DNA from: Vespertiliibacter pulmonis
GTDB lineage: Bacteria > Pseudomonadota > Gammaproteobacteria > Enterobacterales > Pasteurellaceae
Direction of reading: 5' to 3'
NCBI RefSeq assembly: GCF_013377275.1
Contig: NZ_CP016615.1
Coordinates: 248,001-312,000 of the forward strand
Length of the DNA: 64,000 nucleotides
Position 1 is the first letter of the stretch; each line of letters begins with the position of its first letter. Made by a program: the position numbers and the translations under genes. Shown in pieces: positions 58,933 through 64,000 of the stretch. The notes under the pieces were generated by a model. The model made no database searches. It was not told where the DNA came from and was given only the letters and a program-made list of their open reading frames with translations.

Positions 58933-59852
58933 ATTTAATTATATGCTATACCCCATTACAAGTTTTATTAGCAGAAAAAATAATCAAGGAATACCCTAAT
59001 GAACCTTTTTTTGGCGTAATGATCTACCCAGTAAAAAATACTAAATTTGAATATTATTCAACACGCTTATCTCAATATTGTGAACAATTTTTTTCACTAC
59101 ATCAACATACTGATCGTTTTAATCTACTTAAAGAAATTATTCAATTAAAATGTAAATTTAGAAATAGATATTTTGATCGTGTTTTTGTCGCAAGTATCAA
59201 TGATATTCAAATTCAATTTTTATTAAGTGCTATTAATTTTAGTTCATTTTATACCTTTGATGATGGCACTGCAAATATTGTACCTTCTAGTATTTACCAT
59301 AATGATGACCCAAATACATTTATTCGTAGAATATTAAATACAGTATTAAATAATAAATATAGTATAAAAAAACTAAAATCACTCTCACAAAAACATTTTA
59401 CTATATATGATAAAATCCCAAACATCATTAATAATACACAATTTGTAAATTTATTTAAATTAGTTAATCAAGAACAAGAAGGTAATAATGATACAATAAA
59501 TATCTTACTCGGTCAGCCTGTATATTTAGATCAAAACAAAAATATTTTATTAGCAAAAAAAGTAATACAACAATTTAATATTGATTATTATTTCCCTCAT
59601 CCACGAGAACAATATATTATTAGTGATATAAACTACATTAATACGCACCTAATTTTTGAAGACTATATTGCACAACAATCTAACAAGAAAAAATATCGTA
59701 TTTATAGTTATTTTAGCAGTACACTACTTAATTTAAAAAATAGTCCTCTTGATATTATAGGATTAAAAATAAATACAACTGAGCCAGCTTTTATTGATAG
59801 CTATAAATTATTAGAAAATATGGGAATTACCATTATTGATATTCGAGAATAA
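58929..59852 (+). CDS. lst: GT52 family sialyltransferase (Lst/LsgB type)
   Basis: A 307-residue glycosyltransferase of CAZy family GT52, to which the alpha-2,3-sialyltransferase Lst of Neisseria and LsgB of H. influenzae belong. Seen: [18 protein letters not shown] at the start, FDDGTAN at 110-116, HPRE at 224-227 and FEDYI at 243-247, all matching Lst positions. It lacks the N-terminal membrane anchor of neisserial Lst. neuA in the same operon supports CMP-sialic acid as donor. Some GT52 members use other donors, so acceptor and linkage are unproven. The next gene starts 1 nt after its stop. Confidence 0.82.
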   Translation: MNLIICYTPLQVLLAEKIIKEYPNEPFFGVMIYPVKNTKFEYYSTRLSQYCEQFFSLHQHTDRFNLLKEIIQLKCKFRNRYFDRVFVASINDIQIQFLLSAINFSSFYTFDDGTANIVPSSIYHNDDPNTFIRRILNTVLNNKYSIKKLKSLSQKHFTIYDKIPNIINNTQFVNLFKLVNQEQEGNNDTINILLGQPVYLDQNKNILLAKKVIQQFNIDYYFPHPREQYIISDINYINTHLIFEDYIAQQSNKKKYRIYSYFSSTLLNLKNSPLDIIGLKINTTEPAFIDSYKLLENMGITIIDIRE

Positions 59853-59853
59853 T

Positions 59854-60630
59854 ATGAAAAAATACCTTATATCACTAGATAAAGATCAATATCGTCGAGA
59901 TCTATTTTTTAAACAAAATGATACTCAAGATTTTGAATTATTTTCCGCTATCAACACAATGGAAAAAGATAATTATTTATTAGAAAATGTCTTCAATACT
60001 AGCCAATTTAACCAGCACTACTCTAGAAATACAACCAAAGGTGAAATTGGTTGTACATTAAGTCATTTGGCTATTTATCAAAAGATAATTGATAATAATA
60101 ATATTCCCGATGATGAATATAGTTTAATTTGTGAAGATGATGCCCTATTTGCCAATAAATTTGAATATAACTTAAATAGTTTACTTTTCTCAAATATATC
60201 TAGCGATATCATTATACTTGGGCAATCAAAAATTAATAATTTTAATGATTTGGAACTAGAAATTAATTACCCTACAACTTTTTCTTTCTTATTAAAGAAA
60301 AAACCTGATTGTAATTATACAATTAGCTATCCTTATAAGAATTATTTTGCCGGTACAGTTGCTTATTTAATTAAAAAATCTGCAGTGAAGAAAATATTAT
60401 CTCATACTAAAGAATATAAAAAACCTTACTGGTTAGCTGACGATTTTATTTTATTTGAAAAACTTGGCTTAGATATTCAAGTTGTTAGGCCGCTACTTGT
60501 TATTGAAAATCCAATATTAAGTAGTAATTTATCTCTTACTCGGGGAGAAGAAAAAAACAACATTGTAAAAAAATTGTTAAAATATCCGCTTAAAAAATTA
60601 TTAGCAATAAAAAGAAATATAGGAAAATAA
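59854..60630 (+). CDS. GT25 family LPS/LOS glycosyltransferase
   Basis: A 258-residue protein of family GT25, which includes the galactosyl- and glucosyltransferases LgtB, LgtE, LpsA and Lex2B acting on lipooligosaccharide. Seen: [11 protein letters not shown] with [13 protein letters not shown] at 63-71, the metal-binding EDDA at 94-97, and [18 protein letters not shown]. The ATG at 59854 is 1 nt past the upstream stop; the frame begins six codons earlier inside that gene. A galactosyltransferase making the acceptor for sialic acid is a plausible role. Confidence 0.83.
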   Translation: MKKYLISLDKDQYRRDLFFKQNDTQDFELFSAINTMEKDNYLLENVFNTSQFNQHYSRNTTKGEIGCTLSHLAIYQKIIDNNNIPDDEYSLICEDDALFANKFEYNLNSLLFSNISSDIIILGQSKINNFNDLELEINYPTTFSFLLKKKPDCNYTISYPYKNYFAGTVAYLIKKSAVKKILSHTKEYKKPYWLADDFILFEKLGLDIQVVRPLLVIENPILSSNLSLTRGEEKNNIVKKLLKYPLKKLLAIKRNIGK

Positions 60631-60633
60631 TTG

Positions 60634-61806
60634 ATGTCTGCACTATTTAATTTATTTTATATTTACGATCCTTGGTTATTCCATTTTTTTAGAATGTCCA
60701 TATTTGTTGGATTAATTTTCTTTTTAATTATTATTTATCGTATTTATAAAAATAAATTCTCTCAAAAGCTAATTATCCCTATTGACAGTATTATTGCAGT
60801 ATTATTACTTATTGTAATAAGTGCGATTCCAATGTTAATACACGGAACAAAAGATTTCTCTGTTATTATTATGTATTGCAAATCTCTAATTCTATTTCTT
60901 ATAGGTATTTCATTCTATAACCTCTTTTATATTTGCCAAGAGAATCGTTTTATTACTGATCTAAAAATAGGTATTACTATTCAAGCTATAATTGGGTTAT
61001 TTGCTCTATGTGGAATCCCATTTGTTATTGAGTTTGCACTTTCAACCAATGTTATACTACCTAGATTTTATGGTTCAGAGCAAGAATATCGTCTGTATAA
61101 TATAACCTCATCTGCATTTTTCCAATTAAGCATTTTCTATTTAATGTTATTCCATTTCTTATTAGCTTATAATGAAAGAAATAACACTATCCAGCCTATA
61201 TTTATTTTCTTATTACTTTTTATTGGGTTAATTTCAGGACGATCATTTCTAATGCTTTCTATTATTAGTCTGACAGTCTATTTTAAATGGAGATATATAC
61301 CTGCATTACTATTATTCCTATTATTATGCTTATTCTTTGCACTTAACTATGCAGATAATAAATATGTTGCCCACGCATTAGAACCATTAATTAACTTAAT
61401 TTATGGTAAAGGACATATTAGTTCATCAACAGATACACTAATGCAAAAACATCTATTTATGCCAACAATAAAGCAATTTTTATTCGGTGATGGCTACTAT
61501 TATTCGCCACAAGGTGGCTACTATGGAAGTACTGATTCAGGTTTTCTACGCCAAATTTTATATGGTGGAATAACATATGTAATGATCTGTTTCTCATTTA
61601 CATTCTATTTTATTTGGCGAATTTCTCAGAATTGGTTTAACGGTAGTTGGAAATTTATAATATCTACTTTATTTATTTTAACCATTTTAAATATAAAAGC
61701 AGACACTTACGCTTTTCCAGGTATTATGATGATATTTTTAATGTTCCTTTCATTATTTGGTAATAAAGGAAAGATCCTTATGTTTTTTAATCAAAGAAAG
61801 AGATAA
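60634..61806 (+). CDS. Polymerase-like multi-span membrane protein (Wzy/O-antigen ligase-like)
   Basis: A 390-residue hydrophobic protein with about ten predicted helices and a longer loop near residues 250-300 (TDSGFLRQILYGGI after a GDGYYYSPQGGYYG stretch), the layout of Wzy polymerases and WaaL-type ligases. No residue motif proves either role. The ATG at 60634 follows AGGAAA; a TTG at 60631 is also in frame. Its stop is 1 nt before the next start. Strongly AT-rich. Confidence 0.65.
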   Translation: MSALFNLFYIYDPWLFHFFRMSIFVGLIFFLIIIYRIYKNKFSQKLIIPIDSIIAVLLLIVISAIPMLIHGTKDFSVIIMYCKSLILFLIGISFYNLFYICQENRFITDLKIGITIQAIIGLFALCGIPFVIEFALSTNVILPRFYGSEQEYRLYNITSSAFFQLSIFYLMLFHFLLAYNERNNTIQPIFIFLLLFIGLISGRSFLMLSIISLTVYFKWRYIPALLLFLLLCLFFALNYADNKYVAHALEPLINLIYGKGHISSSTDTLMQKHLFMPTIKQFLFGDGYYYSPQGGYYGSTDSGFLRQILYGGITYVMICFSFTFYFIWRISQNWFNGSWKFIISTLFILTILNIKADTYAFPGIMMIFLMFLSLFGNKGKILMFFNQRKR

Positions 61807-61807
61807 T

Positions 61808-62692
61808 ATGTTTAGTATCATTGTTCCTTCATATAATAGAAAAAATGAAATTCCAACATTACTAAAGGATTTAGAAAAACAGACTATTTATAATTTTGAA
61901 GTAATTATTATTGATGACCATTCAATAGAGCCTATTGAAATTCATCACACTTATCCATTTAAAGTAACGATTATTCGTAATATTCAAAATAAAGGGGCAG
62001 CGGAAAGTCGCAATATTGGTGTAGCTAATGCAAATTATGAATGGTTACTATTCTTAGATGATGACGATCGCTTTCAACCAAATAAATGTGAACTATTAGC
62101 TAAAACGATTGATGACTTTCCTGAGATAAATTTTATCTATCACCCAGCAAAATGTATTATGGTAAATGAAAATTTTACTTATCTTACTCACCCCTATCAA
62201 AATATTGATGATATTACGCTAGATAATATCTTAAAAAGCAATAAAATAGGTGGTATGCCAATGATAGCAATAAAAAAATCACTTTTTGAAGATGTAGGTG
62301 GCTTATCGACAGAGCTTCTTTCATTAGAAGATTATGACTTTATTTTAAAAGTTATTTTGAATAAAAAATTTAAACCTAAATATATTGAATTTCCTTTAAC
62401 GCAATGTACCTTTCATACAAATAGATCAAGTGTTTCAACTAATATAAAAAATACAGAAAATGCAATCCAATATATCTTTAAAAACTATGTCAAGACAGAT
62501 CAGCAACAATTAAATTTTGAGTTTAATTCACTTTATATATTAGCTTATCCTTATATTATGAACTTATCAAGAAAAGCTGCAAAATACTATTTTTTTATAT
62601 TTAAGAAAAGCCTAAATATAAAATATCTTGTGATTGCATTCATTACATTTATTTCACCTAAACTTGCAATTAATTTAAAAAGGTTTATTTAA
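61808..62692 (+). CDS. GT2 family glycosyltransferase
   Basis: A 294-residue transferase with the GT-A fold of family 2: FSIIVPSYNRKNEI at 2-15, NKGAAESRNIGVANA near 61-75, and the acidic metal site LFLDDDDRF at 81-89, then LSLEDYDFILKV in the second half. The donor sugar cannot be told. ATG at 61808 is the likely start, 1 nt after the upstream stop; the open frame starts 17 codons earlier inside that gene. Its TAA shares its last base with the next ATG (TAATG). Confidence 0.82.
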   Translation: MFSIIVPSYNRKNEIPTLLKDLEKQTIYNFEVIIIDDHSIEPIEIHHTYPFKVTIIRNIQNKGAAESRNIGVANANYEWLLFLDDDDRFQPNKCELLAKTIDDFPEINFIYHPAKCIMVNENFTYLTHPYQNIDDITLDNILKSNKIGGMPMIAIKKSLFEDVGGLSTELLSLEDYDFILKVILNKKFKPKYIEFPLTQCTFHTNRSSVSTNIKNTENAIQYIFKNYVKTDQQQLNFEFNSLYILAYPYIMNLSRKAAKYYFFIFKKSLNIKYLVIAFITFISPKLAINLKRFI

Positions 62693-63501
62693 TGAAATTT
62701 TCAGTATTAATGTCTTTATATATTAAAGAAAATCCTGATTATTTAACCCAATGTTTTGAAAGTCTTGTGAAACAAACAATACAAGCAGATGAAATCGTAT
62801 TAATTTTAGATGGCACAATTACGCCTGAATTAGAACAGATTGTGCAAAAATTTAGTCTGATTCTACCGCTTGTTATCTTTCGCTTAGAAAAAAATCAAGG
62901 GCTAGGTAATGCTCTCAATTTTGGGTTAAAGCAATGTAAACATAGCTGGGTGTTTAGAATGGATACAGATGATATTTGTATTCCTGAGCGTTTTGAAAAG
63001 CAAATTAAATTTATTAAACAATATCCTGATACCATTATTCTAGGTGGACAAATTGCTGAATTTGGACAAACTATCAATGATATTGTGAGCTATCGCTATG
63101 TACCAACAGAGCATAATTCTATCATTAAATTTACAACTAAGCGTTGCCCTTTTAACCATATGACCGTTGCCTATCAGAAAAATATCGTACTCGCCAACGG
63201 TGGCTATGAAGATTTGCAAGAAGATTACTATCTTTGGATAAAACTCGTTGCGCTAGGTAAGCCCGTTGCAAATTTAAATGATATTTTAGTCTATGCTCGG
63301 GTTGGAAATGGTATGGTTAGCCGTCGTAGAGGGTTAAAACAAGCTAAAGCCGAATGGCGCTTATTCAAACTAAAACGAAAATTAAGCATACAAAATACCC
63401 TATCAGGTTTTGCTACCTTTTTATTGCGTGCATTACCACGCTTACTGCCGACATCAGCCTTGAGCATTATTTATCAATTAACTCGGAAACAATTAAAATG
63501 A
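62692..63501 (+). CDS. GT2 family glycosyltransferase (AmsE/LsgF-like)
   Basis: A 269-residue family 2 transferase: FSVLMSLYIKENPDYL at 3-18, LGNALNFGLKQC, the acidic MDTDDICIPERF at 90-101, and LQEDYYLWIKLVALG. This subgroup includes AmsE and the last lsg gene products. The base composition here is closer to the core genome than in the preceding four genes, and an uptake signal core lies at 62865-62873, suggesting an older or more adapted gene. Its TGA overlaps the maf ATG (ATGA). Confidence 0.82.
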   Translation: MKFSVLMSLYIKENPDYLTQCFESLVKQTIQADEIVLILDGTITPELEQIVQKFSLILPLVIFRLEKNQGLGNALNFGLKQCKHSWVFRMDTDDICIPERFEKQIKFIKQYPDTIILGGQIAEFGQTINDIVSYRYVPTEHNSIIKFTTKRCPFNHMTVAYQKNIVLANGGYEDLQEDYYLWIKLVALGKPVANLNDILVYARVGNGMVSRRRGLKQAKAEWRLFKLKRKLSIQNTLSGFATFLLRALPRLLPTSALSIIYQLTRKQLK

Positions 63502-64000
63502 ACAAAATTTATCTTGCTTCTAACAGTCCAAGGCGTAAAGAGCTCATTAAACAGCTTGGGCTAGAATTCATTCAATTAGAGAGTGAAATTGATGAAACAC
63601 CATACTTTAATGAACCTGCTGATCGCTACTGTTTACGTTTAGCTATTGAAAAAAATAAAAAAGCACAAGCGGTCAGATCTGAGCAATATTTTGCAAATTT
63701 ACCTATTCTAACTGCAGATACCACTGTATCTATCGATCAAGAAATTTTAGGTAAACCTAAAAACACTGAAGATGCTATTGCAATGCTAAAACAGCTCTCT
63801 GGCAGAACTCACTACGTTTTTACCGCATTATGCGTTAGCTACAACGAACAACACTTTAGTTGCGTGCAGACCAACGAAGTTGAATTCAAAGTACTCACTC
63901 ACTCTGAAATTACCGCTTATGTTGCAACAGGTATCCCATTAGATAAAGCCGGAGCTTACGGCATTCAAGGCATTGGTGGCTGTTTTGTTAAACAATTATC
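63498..64000 (+). CDS. maf: Maf-family nucleotide pyrophosphatase (5' part, cut by window end)
   Basis: The first 167 codons of a Maf protein, which hydrolyses dTTP, UTP and modified nucleotides and is linked to septation control. MNKIYLASNSPRRKELIKQLG holds the substrate-phosphate loop, LTADTTVS replaces the usual TADT motif, LGKPKN follows, and DKAGAYGIQGIGG is the family signature near residue 150. This looks like the YhdE subgroup (dTTP/UTP). The frame is open to the last base, so the end is outside. ATG overlaps the GT2 stop. Uptake signal core at 63665-63673. Confidence 0.92.
   Translation, partial: MNKIYLASNSPRRKELIKQLGLEFIQLESEIDETPYFNEPADRYCLRLAIEKNKKAQAVRSEQYFANLPILTADTTVSIDQEILGKPKNTEDAIAMLKQLSGRTHYVFTALCVSYNEQHFSCVQTNEVEFKVLTHSEITAYVATGIPLDKAGAYGIQGIGGCFVKQL

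Noticed and set aside
57053-63501. Phase-variable tetranucleotide repeats in the glycan genes
   Set aside because: Looked for because such repeats switch glycosyltransferases in H. influenzae; none were found in or before these genes.

Overview
The window is an AT-rich, almost fully coding stretch of chromosome from a member of the Pasteurellaceae (Gammaproteobacteria). Two things point there. Gene order and protein sequences match the Haemophilus/Actinobacillus/Mannheimia group (zevAB, rapZ-ptsN-lptBAC without rpoN, lepA-lepB-rnc-era, yajC-secDF, infC-rpmI-rplT). At least 21 exact copies of ACAAGCGGT or its complement are scattered through it. That 9-mer is the core of the Apl-type DNA uptake signal sequence of naturally competent Actinobacillus, Mannheimia, Bibersteinia and H. 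ducreyi, and not the Hin-type AAGTGCGGT of H. influenzae and Pasteurella. No integrase, IS element, tRNA, complete rRNA gene or CRISPR array was seen.

Layout. 0.1-2.1 kb: ribosome hibernation factor raiA, then sanA and a DMT transporter. 2.2-4.1 kb: metX behind a candidate MetJ operator, overlapping recO tail to tail. 4.2-8.7 kb: the lepA-lepB-rnc-era translation, export and RNA-processing cluster. 9-14 kb: gpmA, an unknown lipoprotein, RNase P RNA (rnpB), the zinc system zevAB and a sodium:amino-acid symporter. 14.1-16.0 kb: a solitary DUF262-DUF1524 (GmrSD-like) presumed anti-phage nuclease. 16-22 kb: gmhB-bcp-moeA, a MarC protein, yheS and menC. 22-27.4 kb: the minus-strand lptC-lptA-lptB-ptsN-rapZ-ubiI block. 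27.4-30.4 kb: potD and a symporter controlled by a tandem glycine riboswitch. 30.5-39.2 kb: housekeeping, cell wall recycling, mismatch and recombination repair (rlmC, nagZ, terC-like, mutH, recN, yhiN-like, rsmE-yqgE-ruvX). 39.2-43.3 kb: ytfJ and the yajC-secD-secF export operon. 43.4-49.3 kb: small membrane protein and lipoprotein genes, infC-rpmI-rplT with an ATT start for IF3, a glycerate kinase and thrS. 49.6-57 kb: an orphan PTS EIIB domain protein, a DUF1508 protein, pepD, gpt, gmk, an orphan outer-membrane efflux lipoprotein, thiI and an ElyC-like protein.

57.0-63.5 kb is the main accessory locus: neuA, a Wzx-type flippase, a GT52 Lst-type sialyltransferase, a GT25 transferase, a polymerase-like membrane protein and two GT2 transferases. 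They are packed with 1-4 nt gaps or overlaps and end coupled to maf, which runs off the window. Together they look like a machine that builds, sialylates and flips a surface glycan (lipooligosaccharide extension). CMP-sialic acid would be made by NeuA from scavenged sialic acid, since no neuB or neuC is present here.

No clearly new multi-gene system was identified. The best candidates for follow-up are the solitary GmrSD-like gene, the sialylated glycan cassette, the orphan EIIB gene with its dyad, and the G8 tract in ptsN.
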